A DNA stretch of 64,000 nucleotides from Mycetocola_B reblochoni (GTDB taxonomy: Bacteria > Actinomycetota > Actinomycetes > Actinomycetales > Microbacteriaceae). This document shows positions 1 to 7,377 of the stretch, one piece after another (positions within the stretch are counted from its first letter, which is position 1; each line of letters starts with the position of its first letter). A model generated the notes under the pieces. That model saw nothing but the letters and a program-made list of their open reading frames with translations. It had not been told where the DNA came from and searched no databases. Location of the stretch: the NCBI RefSeq assembly GCF_003667525.1, contig NZ_RCUW01000009.1:1-64000 (forward strand), given 5' to 3'. Position numbers and translations under genes: made by a program.

Positions 1-115
1 GATCAAGCAATGGCGCGGCATCGCGACCCGCTACGACAAACTCGCCATCACCTACAGAGCCGGAGCCGTCCTCCACGCCTGCCTCACCTGGGCGACCCTA
101 TTAGGAGACACGCCC
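1..115 (+). mobile_element. IS5-family insertion sequence, right end (partial)
   Basis: The plus strand encodes the last 38 residues of a transposase, with the motif KQWRGIATRYDK that is typical just after the catalytic glutamate of IS5-family (IS427-like) DDE transposases. The stop codon TAG lies at 116-118 and overlaps a CTAG at 115-118 that fits an IS5-type target duplication. The terminal repeat on this side is about GGAGACACGCCC (104-115). The rest of the element is outside the window. It sits inside the phage tape measure gene, which runs on the opposite strand. Confidence 0.8.
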
Positions 116-118
116 TAG
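2..118 (+). CDS. IS5-family transposase, C-terminal fragment (partial at window edge)
   Basis: Only the C-terminal 38 codons are in the window. The residues IATRYDK followed by an A-x-x-Y segment are the conserved tail of actinobacterial IS5 transposases, which cut and paste the element with an RNase H-fold DDE domain. The stop codon is supplied by the junction with the target DNA, because TAG is part of the CTAG next to the element end. Whether the upstream part is intact cannot be seen. Confidence 0.75.
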   Translation: MKQWRGIATRYDKLAITYRAGAVLHACLTWATLLGDTP

Positions 119-2125
119 CTGAGAGTCCACGGCGGAGAGGGCGTCGAGGAGTTTCTGCGCGGCCACCGCTTCTTCGGTCATCCCCTCGGTGAGGTAGACG
201 CGACCGCCGGCCCCGGCCGAAACCTCCTTGGTCTGAGAGGCGATCTCCTTGAGGTTCGCAACGTACTCGTCGAAAGCTGGCCCTCCCTTGACGAGGGAGT
301 CAGCGAGCACATCGGCGTCAGCCCCGAGGTCCTTCAGCACCTTCTCGACCTGCTCGCCGCTGATCGCGTCGAACTTCTCCTGCAGGTTGGTCGAGATCTG
401 CTCAGCGGTGGACTCGGTAACCGCACCGGTTTCGGTGAGCGTGTCCTGCAGCGCGCGAATCTGCTCCTTCGACTTCTGAGCAGCCTCACCCGCCGACGTG
501 AACGCGCCGACGACCAGGCCAGCCGCGATCGAGATGCCCGTCAACGCCAGACCGACGGGGTTCGAGAGGAACGCCCCCTTGAGCGCGTTCCCGAACCCCG
601 TGACCTTCGTTCCAGCGACTGCGAAAGCTCCACCGGCCGCAGCAGCCTGACCGCTCATCGCGCCCAGAGCGGCTTGCACCTTCATCTGGTCGCGGAACGT
701 CTGCAAGGCGGTGTTCGCAGTCTTCAGCCCCGCGCCGAGCATGCCGGAGTTGCGAGACAGCGCGAGGAACGCTGCCGCCCCCAACAGCACCGGCCCGGGG
801 ATCTTCGCGAGAACGTCAGCGACAGGCTTCGCGACCGAAGCAACAGCTTCGAGACCCGTCGCCACGATCGGCAGTGCAGCGTCGAGCGTGCCCGAGAGCG
901 TCCCTGCAAGCTCGACCGCGGCCGGCAGCAGCGGCTCGAACGAGGAGAGCACATCACCGAGTGCCGAGCGCACCTCCGGCGACGCCAGAGCGATCGCAGC
1001 CAACGCGGTCGGGATCGGCGCCAAAGCGGGAACGAACTGCCTCAGCACCGGGATGCCCTTCAGGAAGCCGGTGTTCATCGCCAGCACAGCGCCAGCAACA
1101 CCCGCGACAGCGGGCGCGTTGTCGCCGATCCCATCGAGGAACGACTCGATACGGCCCGGGTCGAACGACTTGACCGACACCTTCATCGCGTCGAGCTGCT
1201 TCGTGATACCCGCGAACGCGGTACCGCCGCGCTTCTCCACGACGGCCATGACCGCCGGGACCTGCTTCTCCACGGCACGGAACACGTCAGCGACCTGGTT
1301 TCCCCAGGCCACCGCCATGCCGCCGCCCTGCTTCGACACGAACGGTTCAGCGATCGCCGCACCGATGTCGCGCGTCGAGGCCTTGATGCGGTCGCGCATG
1401 CCGTCGTACGTGTTCTTCACGTTCGCGGCGGCACCGTCGAACTTCGTCTGCATCCCCGTCGTCAGAGCGGTGAGCGCCTCATCGGCGCCCAGCGTGCCCT
1501 TGGTGATGGACTCCCGGATCTCGGCGCCGGTCTTGCCCATCTGCGAGCCGATGATCGTCGCCGCGTCGATACCGCGACCACCGAGCATGTTCAGGTCCTC
1601 GGCGGTGATCTTGGCCGAAGACTGAATCTTGGCCATGATGTCGACGATTGCCGAGATGGTCTCGTTGTTGCCGCCGACCGCCGCGGTCGCGTCCTGCACC
1701 GCGCCGAGGATCGGGATGACGTTCTTCGCTTCCACGCCGAAGCCGATGAGCTGCTGCTGCGCCTGGATGAACGTGGCCTTCGAGAACGGGCTGTTCTTCG
1801 CGAACGCGTCGAGCTTGTCCATCTGCGCGTTCGCCTGCTTCGCGCCACCCATGAGGGTGTTCATCGCCGCACGCGAAGACTGCTGCAGCGCGTTGTACGC
1901 GGTACCCGTGGCGATGATCTTCGACGTCAGACCGACAGCGGTCGCCGCGGCCGCGCCGGTCGCGAGCGATGCACCCCGGAACGCCCCGGACACCGCCCTC
2001 CCCGCCGCATCCGCGGCACGCTGCGTGGCCGTGAACTTCTGGCCGGTGTGGTCCAGGCCACGCGCGACCGCGTCCTGCCCATCGAGTCGGATAGTGGCGA
2101 CGAGCTCGCCAGCGTTGAACGCCAT
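101..2125 (-). pseudogene. Tail tape measure protein, truncated by an IS element
   Basis: The N-terminal part of a siphophage tape measure protein, which sets tail length and spans the tail tube during assembly. The first 250 residues contain the conserved tape-measure domain (segments such as AFAKNSPFSKATF and LNMLGGRGIDA), followed by Ala/Gly-rich hydrophobic stretches around residues 335-475 and 490-545. After about residue 670 the frame enters the insertion sequence and ends four codons later at 101-103, so the visible 674-codon frame is an interrupted gene whose remainder is beyond the window. Start ATG at 2125 has GGAGG seven bases upstream. It follows the frameshifted tail chaperones, as in most siphophages. 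Confidence 0.85.
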
Positions 2126-2138
2126 CGGCGGGCCTCCT

Positions 2139-2902
2139 CTACTGCTTGGTGAGGCCGTCGATCACCGCCCGCAACCGGGTCTCAGGGAGATCGAGAAGGC
2201 CGAGAATGCGGGTGATTGCCCACCGCCACGGGCGGTCGTTGCGGGCGAAGAGGTCGAGGTCGTCGATGCCGTAGACCTGGTGCAGGTCAAGCGCGGTCAC
2301 CTCGGACCAGGTGCGAAACACCTCGACCCACACGTCACGGTCGGTGAGTGTGGGTCGAGGCGGTTCCGTGTTGTCGGCGGGTGCCGTCAGCCCTCGGAGG
2401 GCGTCGAGGTACCAGTCGGGATAGTCGTATCGGGGGTACCGTCCTGTGACGGGGTCAGGGACTCCAACGCCCCACTGAGCAATGTCCCCAGCGCTGCGGA
2501 AGCCTGAGAGAGGCCGTGCTCGTTCAGCAGGGCCTCTCGTGCTTTTGGGACCGTGACCCGGGGGTCGCCGGCGATGATGTCGCGGACGAGCTGCATGCCG
2601 CCGCCCTGCACGTTCCACATGACCGCGGCGTTGATGACGGTGTTCGACTCCTCCGCGCGGAGCTCCTGCAGGGCCTCCCACGCGGTCGGCCCCACGGCAC
2701 GCCGGGCCATGGACTCGGCGTTGCGTCCGAGCTCCTCGATGCTGTCGGCCTCGCCGAACACCACACCGACGTACTCGGCGAGCAGCAGGGCGCCGTCGCG
2801 CACAGGCAGCGGCGGGACGGTGATGGTGACATGGTCGGGCTCGGCCTGGTCGCCGATCGTGAAGACGAGTGAGCGGCCACGCTCGAAAGCGGTGATGGAC
2901 AT
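2139..2902 (-). CDS. Tail assembly chaperone G-T fusion made by -1 frameshift
   Basis: The second reading frame continues past the stop of the short chaperone and encodes about 100 residues ending at 2139, with a motif around YPDWYLDALRGL and WRWAITRILGLLDL typical of the T part of siphophage G-T chaperones. It has no convincing start of its own and lies in the -1 frame relative to the G protein, directly before the tape measure, so it should be made as a fusion. G-T proteins wrap the tape measure and recruit tail tube subunits. The coordinates cover the whole fusion; the frame change is placed near 2432-2436. Confidence 0.75.
2387..2902 (-). CDS. Tail assembly chaperone G (short form)
   Basis: A 171-residue acidic protein between the major tail protein and the tape measure, the position held by the shorter of the two tail assembly chaperones in siphophages. 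The start ATG at 2902 has an AGGAGGAA-type ribosome site just upstream. The last 15 codons past the slippery run of five C are Thr/Ser/Pro-rich and would be replaced by the T domain in the frameshift product. Assignment rests on position, size and overlap with the -1 frame rather than a strong motif. Confidence 0.75.
   Translation of the reverse strand: MSITAFERGRSLVFTIGDQAEPDHVTITVPPLPVRDGALLLAEYVGVVFGEADSIEELGRNAESMARRAVGPTAWEALQELRAEESNTVINAAVMWNVQGGGMQLVRDIIAGDPRVTVPKAREALLNEHGLSQASAALGTLLSGALESLTPSQDGTPDTTIPTGTSTPSEG
2432..2436 (-). other. Candidate -1 ribosomal frameshift site
   Basis: On the coding strand the G frame reads GGT-ACC-CCC-GAT. A -1 slip of the proline tRNA on the run of five C restores perfect CCC pairing and gives CCC-CGA, entering the frame that encodes the T domain. 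Other slip points in the overlap (such as CTG-GGG-ACA upstream) are possible, so the exact site is an inference. Confidence 0.5.
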
Positions 2903-2991
2903 GCGTGTTCCTCCTGAAACGGTGCGGATGAGTGGATGTGTGGTGCAGGACCGGGGCCATCCACGAACCCCGGCCCTGCAGTCAGCGGGTG

Positions 2992-3537
2992 CTACTCCCC
3001 GTCGGGGTCGATGGCGCCCTCGTTGGAGTCGCCACCGGGCGCCGTCGCGGGGTTCTGCACCTTCACCCGGTCGCCCTGGCCGGTGAGGGTGATCGAGTAG
3101 AACTCGATCTCGCCCTCGGGGCCCGTGTTCTGACGGGTGACCTCGACGGCCGCGGTGCCCTGGTACGCCAGCGACGCGACACGTGCGTGGTAGTACTGGA
3201 ACCAGATGAGGTTCTCCGCACCGATACCGTCAGCGGCGGCGAGGAGCAGTTCGAGCTCGGGCTGCAGCGACCCGTCGTCCCCGATGATCGGGAGGACGTT
3301 GAACTGGGCCGTCCAGTCCTCACCGGTCTTGCGCTGGGCCGTGTTGCCCTTGTTCGCGTACGTGGTGACGTTCGCGAGCTTCGGCGGCGCCGCCGGCGCG
3401 AAGTCCTTGAAGTCGGGCACGTTGATGAACGAGGACGGCACGACACCGGTCGTGGCGTACTTCGCGATGTCGAGGATGTACTCGTGCGACGCGAGGGTGT
3501 CACCCGCGGTGGGCTTGATCTGATCGAAAGTGGTCAT
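2992..3537 (-). CDS. Major tail protein (tail tube subunit)
   Basis: A 181-residue protein that would form the hexameric rings of the tail tube. It has the usual features: an N-terminal segment that positions the protein as a tube subunit, a middle beta-rich region (FNVLPIIGDDGSLQPELELLLAAADG), and a C-terminal stretch ending in a short acidic tail. It sits directly upstream of the chaperones and downstream of the tail terminator, the standard order. ATG at 3537 follows an AAGGAG ribosome site. Confidence 0.8.
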   Translation of the reverse strand: MTTFDQIKPTAGDTLASHEYILDIAKYATTGVVPSSFINVPDFKDFAPAAPPKLANVTTYANKGNTAQRKTGEDWTAQFNVLPIIGDDGSLQPELELLLAAADGIGAENLIWFQYYHARVASLAYQGTAAVEVTRQNTGPEGEIEFYSITLTGQGDRVKVQNPATAPGGDSNEGAIDPDGE

Positions 3538-3596
3538 GCGGTTCGCTCCTTAACTGCGAAAGCCCCGCACGATGGCGGGGCTGGTGGGGTGTTCCG

Positions 3597-4022
3597 TTAC
3601 GCGGGGTCGCGTACCGGTGGGAGTGGGCGCAGGCCCACGAACCCGAAGCTCGATACGAACTCGGGCCGGTCGTCGGTGTTGCCGAGGGGGCCCGCGGAGA
3701 TCCTGCGGACGCTGGTGACCTGCACAGTGCCGAGCCGCAGATACAGGCGGCGGTGCAGCAGTGCGCGCAGCTGGTCCATGACAGCGAGGCCGGCGAACGG
3801 GTCTTCTCCGCACCGCCACCTGACCTGCAGTCGCGTCTCCGCGATCTGCGCATCGGTCGGGTCGGTGCTGCCGTAGTAGCTGATGCACATCGCGGTGCCC
3901 GTCTCTGGCATGGTCTGAAAGACGATGCCGAGCTCGTCATCGGCGTAGGGCGCGTCTGCCCGGTACGTGGCGATACCGGCCGCGCTGATGTGCTCGGCAA
4001 GGCCAGACATCAGCGCGGGCAC
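3597..4022 (-). CDS. Tail terminator / tail completion protein
   Basis: About 141 residues, fitting the minor capsid / tail terminator family that caps the tail tube and docks it on the head. The preferred start is GTG at 4022, because GGAGG lies eight bases upstream and the gene then begins just after the stop of the gene before it (4027). A longer frame opens at ATG 4061 but would overlap the upstream gene by 35 bases without a ribosome site. The protein is followed by the tail tube gene, as expected. Confidence 0.65.
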   Translation of the reverse strand: MPALMSGLAEHISAAGIATYRADAPYADDELGIVFQTMPETGTAMCISYYGSTDPTDAQIAETRLQVRWRCGEDPFAGLAVMDQLRALLHRRLYLRLGTVQVTSVRRISAGPLGNTDDRPEFVSSFGFVGLRPLPPVRDPA

Positions 4023-4026
4023 GTAG

Positions 4027-4374
4027 CTATCCTCCGGTGGCACGGCGCACCTCCGTTGCAATGAGCTCCTGCAGCGTCCCGCGGTTCTCCTCGAGGGGAC
4101 CCTCGAGGTACTTCGCCTGCCCCTCCGAGTGGTGAAAGTCGAGCCGTTCGTGCTGGATGACGGCGTAGGGAGTGTCGTACGACACCGTCGCTTCGAGATC
4201 GCTCACCGTGGCAGGCTGTACCGACGCTGAATCTTCCAGGTCTCCTCTGTCTACCGGCACCAGTGGGACGGACTGTCCGCGCAGGAACTCCGCCGCCTTC
4301 GTCAGCCCGGAAGCCGCACCCACCGCGGACAGCTTCGCGAACTCGTCCCCACGCCACCCTGAGGTCTGAGCCAT
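4027..4374 (-). CDS. HK97 gp10-like head-tail connector component
   Basis: 115 residues starting MAQTSGW, with the pattern FLRGQSVPLVPVDRGDLEDSA then SYDTPYAVIQHE that is typical of the gp10-like family of phage head-tail joining proteins. The start ATG (4374-4372) overlaps the stop of the upstream gene as TAATG, so the two are translationally coupled. A start 15 bases earlier (4389) is possible but less likely. Confidence 0.75.
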   Translation of the reverse strand: MAQTSGWRGDEFAKLSAVGAASGLTKAAEFLRGQSVPLVPVDRGDLEDSASVQPATVSDLEATVSYDTPYAVIQHERLDFHHSEGQAKYLEGPLEENRGTLQELIATEVRRATGG

Positions 4375-4706
4375 TACTCCAACCTCCAAGCCAGGTACTC
4401 GCCGACCTGCGGATGCTGCATGTACTCCGTCGTGATGAGCTTCGCCGTGCGCTCTGCCGGCTTACCGGTGTGCACCGTCACGATCGACCCGGGGTCCGCG
4501 TGCGGGCCCGGCTCGAGGTACACCGTCGTGGAGGACACGACCTCACGGCCGTCCTTGTCTCGCACCAGGCGGGTCTTCTGCTCCACCTGTGACCGCTTCA
4601 CCGGTACCGGGTCGGTGTAGATGGGGCCGCGTGGGCCTGTGCCGGTGAACGGCTTCACCGACGTGCCCCGGTGCGGCAGGAGGCGGCGGGGGATGCGGCG
4701 GGTCAA
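4374..4706 (-). CDS. Head closure protein (putative head-tail connector)
   Basis: 110 residues, rich in beta-prone and charged segments, located between the gp6-like adaptor and the gp10-like protein. In HK97-like gene order this slot belongs to the stopper or head closure protein that seals the portal channel after packaging. No diagnostic motif was found, so the name rests on position. It overlaps the upstream adaptor gene by four bases and the downstream gene by one. Confidence 0.55.
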   Translation of the reverse strand: MTRRIPRRLLPHRGTSVKPFTGTGPRGPIYTDPVPVKRSQVEQKTRLVRDKDGREVVSSTTVYLEPGPHADPGSIVTVHTGKPAERTAKLITTEYMQHPQVGEYLAWRLE

Positions 4707-5092
4707 TGGTCGACCCTGACGACAAGGCCAGCGACGCGCAGAGCCGTGACCGCGGCCGCGGGAGTGCGTCCGGTACTGCCGGACGCCCCCGTGCCACCGC
4801 CGAGCGACAGCGCCCCGAGAGACACCGCCCCGCCGGCAGCGGCCGCGCCGGAGATGTCACCGGCGTCGTCCCACCACTCAACGAAAGCGCACGTGGCGCG
4901 TGCGAGAGCGGAACGCACAGACGGGTCGGTGGGCTGCTCGTTCTCGTCGACCGCATACACGGCGCCGACGAGGAGGCTGTCGACCTCCCGGGATGCGCGC
5001 GCGAGCAGCGCATCGAGCAGGTCAGGGTCCGGTTCCGCTTCGCTGCCGAAGCTGTCCCAGTCATCCCGGGTGGCGTAGACGGGTTCGCTCAT
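4703..5092 (-). CDS. Head-tail adaptor (gp6-like connector)
   Basis: 129 residues from MSEPVYATRDDWDSF. The first 75 residues form the helical pattern of gp6-like adaptors (LLDALLARASREVDSLL ... ARATCAFVEWW), which bind the portal ring from below; the C-terminal half is Gly/Ala/Ser-rich. ATG at 5092 has GGAGG five bases upstream, which decides the start over the longer open frame to 5176. First of the connector genes after the capsid. Confidence 0.7.
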   Translation of the reverse strand: MSEPVYATRDDWDSFGSEAEPDPDLLDALLARASREVDSLLVGAVYAVDENEQPTDPSVRSALARATCAFVEWWDDAGDISGAAAAGGAVSLGALSLGGGTGASGSTGRTPAAAVTALRVAGLVVRVDH

Positions 5093-5150
5093 GGTCGCCT
5101 CCTGGCAGGCCAGGGGAGGGGCCGACGTGGTGTCGGCCCCTCCCAGGTGG

Positions 5151-5375
5151 TTACTCGGCGACGGGCGGCGTCTCACCCTCGGCGGGCTTGCCCTCGTCGG
5201 CCTTCGGGTCGGCCTTCTTGCGTGCCGGCTTCACCTCGACGGTGTAGCCCTGCCGCTCGAAGTACGACAGCGCGGCCTGCGGGATCTCGCCTTCAGCCTT
5301 ACCGTCGGCGAACGTCACACCGGCCACAGAGCCGGTGAACCCGGCCACGGGCGCGGTCACGGTTGCCTTCGCCAT
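5151..5375 (-). CDS. Small phage structural-module protein of unknown function
   Basis: 74 residues from MAKATVTAP. It has a compact N-terminal part (GFTGSVAGVTFADGKAEG, then LSYFERQGYTVEV) and a Lys/Glu/Pro-rich tail. Proteins of this shape commonly sit right after the capsid gene of actinophages; the function is not established. It starts three bases after the capsid stop, so it is probably made at high level from the same transcript. Confidence 0.6.
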   Translation of the reverse strand: MAKATVTAPVAGFTGSVAGVTFADGKAEGEIPQAALSYFERQGYTVEVKPARKKADPKADEGKPAEGETPPVAE

Positions 5376-5377
5376 GG

Positions 5378-6382
5378 TCACGCCACCTTGATGTTGCGGA
5401 ACACGGCCGCGGCCTTCGTGGCCTTCAGCGCGACGGACACCGGGCCGAGCTCGACCTCGCCCTTCTTCACCGCACCAGCGGTGGAGAAGTCCGGCAGCCA
5501 CGTCTGCGCGAGCTGCCCGCCCGCCGTGGACACACCGTGGAAGCCGTTGAGGCCGACACGGTAGGCGTACAGGTCCGTCAGACCCGTGACCTCTGCGCCG
5601 TCGACGGTGCGGGTGCCGAGCTTCACGATCGGGTCGTTCGATCCCGCCTTCGCGCCAGCGTCGGCGAACACGATGCCGCCGTACGTCTCGCGCTCGATCG
5701 GGCGACCGTTCGCACCGACCAGACCCTCGACGGGGTCCTTCGTGTACATGCCGGCACGGCGGGCAGCCGCACGAACCCGGGCGAGGGCCTTCGCGTTACC
5801 GACGATCACGGTCGGGGCGCCGTCGAGCAGCGACAGGAACTCGTCGATGACGTCGAGCGCCTTGTGCTCCGCACGAGCGTCGGTGTCGAAGTCGGACCAG
5901 TCCGTGACCTGGCCTGCACGGAACTCCGTGTCCGACCCGGTCAGGGCCTTGTCGAGACCGTCGAACCCGTTCGCGTCCACCGCGACGTCACCGTTGATGA
6001 CGAGGTCGGCGAACTTCGCGTTCGTGGCCTTCACGAGCTGGCCGATGTTCAGCGAGATCGAGCCGGACGCGGCCGGGCCGATCTTCGCGAGCACACGGTC
6101 GACCTCGAACGCGCCACCGAGGACGCCGAGCTCGGTCGTGAAGTGCTTCGTCTGCACATTCTCAGGCGTGTACTCCTTGTTGAACTCACGAGTGTTCGCG
6201 TTGGCCTGCGTGACCAGGCGACGGTACCCGTAGGTGAGGGTGGCGCCGCCGCCGGCAGGGTTGACGGCGTCGTCGAAGATCAGCGAGTCGGCGATCGCAC
6301 CGGACTTGCGGAACTCGTCGATGACCGACACATCGAGGTCGGTCTGAGCGTTGAGCTTGGACTCAGCGAGGGAGATAGGCAT
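5378..6382 (-). CDS. Major capsid protein
   Basis: 334 residues, placed between the scaffold and the connector genes. It begins MPISLAESKLNAQ and contains segments typical of HK97-fold capsid subunits: an N-terminal arm, a region around residue 180 with VIVGNAKALARVRAAARRAG (spine helix and P domain), and a C-terminal A-domain stretch with TDLYAYRVGLNGFHGVS. It would form the icosahedral shell. The ATG has a GAAAGGGG ribosome site about five bases upstream. Confidence 0.85.
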   Translation of the reverse strand: MPISLAESKLNAQTDLDVSVIDEFRKSGAIADSLIFDDAVNPAGGGATLTYGYRRLVTQANANTREFNKEYTPENVQTKHFTTELGVLGGAFEVDRVLAKIGPAASGSISLNIGQLVKATNAKFADLVINGDVAVDANGFDGLDKALTGSDTEFRAGQVTDWSDFDTDARAEHKALDVIDEFLSLLDGAPTVIVGNAKALARVRAAARRAGMYTKDPVEGLVGANGRPIERETYGGIVFADAGAKAGSNDPIVKLGTRTVDGAEVTGLTDLYAYRVGLNGFHGVSTAGGQLAQTWLPDFSTAGAVKKGEVELGPVSVALKATKAAAVFRNIKVA

Positions 6383-6400
6383 GGTGCCCCTTTCAGATTG

Positions 6401-6943
6401 TTAGCCGCCCAGCGCGCCGCGGACGGCGGCGTCGAGCGAGAGTGGTTGTGCTGCGGGTGTGCCGCCCTGGTGTGCTCCGCCGTTCCTCGACGGGATGACC
6501 GGGCCGGTCTTGAACGCGGCGTTGGCCTCCATCGCTTCGGTGATGAAGGCCTTCACGGCGTCCGGGTCGCTGGGATCTACCGCAGCGAGCTTGGATTCGA
6601 GAGCGCGGGAGTCGAGGATCGCGGCGGCGTTCGCGCCGAGGCCCTGCGATGCGAGGATGACGGCGTTCTGCCGGGCGAGGGTGTCGCGCTCGGCGGTGAC
6701 GGCGTCGCGCGCGGTGGCGGCTTCGTCGCGCTCTTTCGTGAGTGTCTCGGCGGCGATGCGGCGCTGCTTGGCTTCGTCGCGGAGCTCCCGGATGTAGTCG
6801 TCGGCGTCGCCCTTCACCTTGACGGGCTCCGGCGTGGGCGCCGGGGCGGCCTGCTGCGGCGCCGGAGACGTCGGCTGCGGCTCGACGGGTGCAGGCGTCG
6901 ACTCGACGGGGGGATCGCTTGGGGCGGGCGTGACTTCGGACAT
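6401..6943 (-). CDS. Capsid scaffolding protein
   Basis: 180 residues from MSEVTPAPSD. The N-terminal 45 residues are Pro/Ala-rich and disordered, residues 50-100 are a charged coiled coil (DDYIRELRDEAKQRRIAAETLTKERDEA), and the C-terminus ends DAAVRGALGG. This architecture, directly upstream of the capsid gene, is that of a scaffold that guides procapsid assembly and then leaves. AGGAGG five bases before ATG 6943 decides the start; the longer open frame to 7087 lacks a ribosome site. Confidence 0.8.
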   Translation of the reverse strand: MSEVTPAPSDPPVESTPAPVEPQPTSPAPQQAAPAPTPEPVKVKGDADDYIRELRDEAKQRRIAAETLTKERDEAATARDAVTAERDTLARQNAVILASQGLGANAAAILDSRALESKLAAVDPSDPDAVKAFITEAMEANAAFKTGPVIPSRNGGAHQGGTPAAQPLSLDAAVRGALGG

Positions 6944-7204
6944 GTGAGCCTCCTGCTCTCGGTGGAACCCGACCGCCCTCGTGACAGCCGGGGAGAATGG
7001 GCCCGCCCCGCACGGAGAACGCATCTCGACATACGGGGCGGGCGGCTCGTTTCGTCCACGGCTGAGCTGGCCGACGGAAAGACGCATGACAGGGCGCCTC
7101 GGACGGATGGTCGGGGGTGACGCAGGGACGCCTCCGCGTTCGGAGAGGCCGCATCATGGGTCGCCCTTCACGCGTACTACGTGTTGACGTCGCCCCCGGG
7201 CATA

Positions 7205-7237
7205 GAAAAAGCCCCGGACCGTAAGGCCAGGGGCTTC
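7205..7237 (-). terminator. Rho-independent terminator after the tandem hairpins
   Basis: Minus strand: AAGCCCC stem with GGGGCTT, followed by TTTTT. It separates the packaging/portal transcript from the scaffold/capsid genes, so the structural genes downstream need read-through or their own promoter. Confidence 0.8.
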
Positions 7238-7253
7238 AAATAGTGGAATGAAG

Positions 7254-7295
7254 GGACCCGGCTAAGGCTGCACGTTGGTACTGCCCGCCGGGTCC
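7254..7295 (-). repeat. Structured hairpin element, copy 1
   Basis: A perfect 9-base inverted repeat, GGACCCGGC with GCCGGGTCC. Inside it on the minus strand are GGGCA, an inner 4-bp stem (GTAC with GTGC), and AGCCTTA. Copy 2 keeps the outer stem and both internal loops but changes the inner stem and its loop. Confidence 0.7.
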
Positions 7296-7325
7296 TGTTT
7301 CGTTCATGCCATGGGCGGGAACGAG

Positions 7326-7368
7326 GAACCCGGCTGAGGCTGTGCGTACAGCACTGCCCGCCGGGCTC
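7326..7368 (-). repeat. Structured hairpin element, copy 2
   Basis: Same layout as copy 1, 72 bases upstream in transcription: CCCGGC outer stem, GGGCA, inner stem GTGC with GCAC, AGCCTCA, then GCCGGG. The inner stem differs from copy 1 but still pairs, which suggests selection on RNA (or DNA) structure. It begins nine bases after the stop of the toxin gene. Confidence 0.7.
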
Positions 7369-7377
7369 GCCACCAGT

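Larger units (their letters stand above)
6944..7377. other. 434-base gap between MuF toxin and scaffold genes: hairpins, no gene
   Basis: No plausible coding frame. Reading the minus strand (direction of transcription) it holds, in order, two tandem similar hairpins (7326-7368, 7254-7295), a Rho-independent terminator (7205-7237), a long inverted repeat (7001-7010 with 7034-7043, GCCCGCCCCG and its complement) in the scaffold leader, and the scaffold ribosome site. An immunity gene for the upstream toxin is absent. Confidence 0.7.

Noticed and set aside
674..2152. Long plus-strand frames over the tape measure gene
   Set aside because: Arg/His-rich antisense translation of the tape measure, no start signal.
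7254..7368. CRISPR array
   Set aside because: Only two imperfect units, no uniform repeat and spacer lengths, no cas genes.
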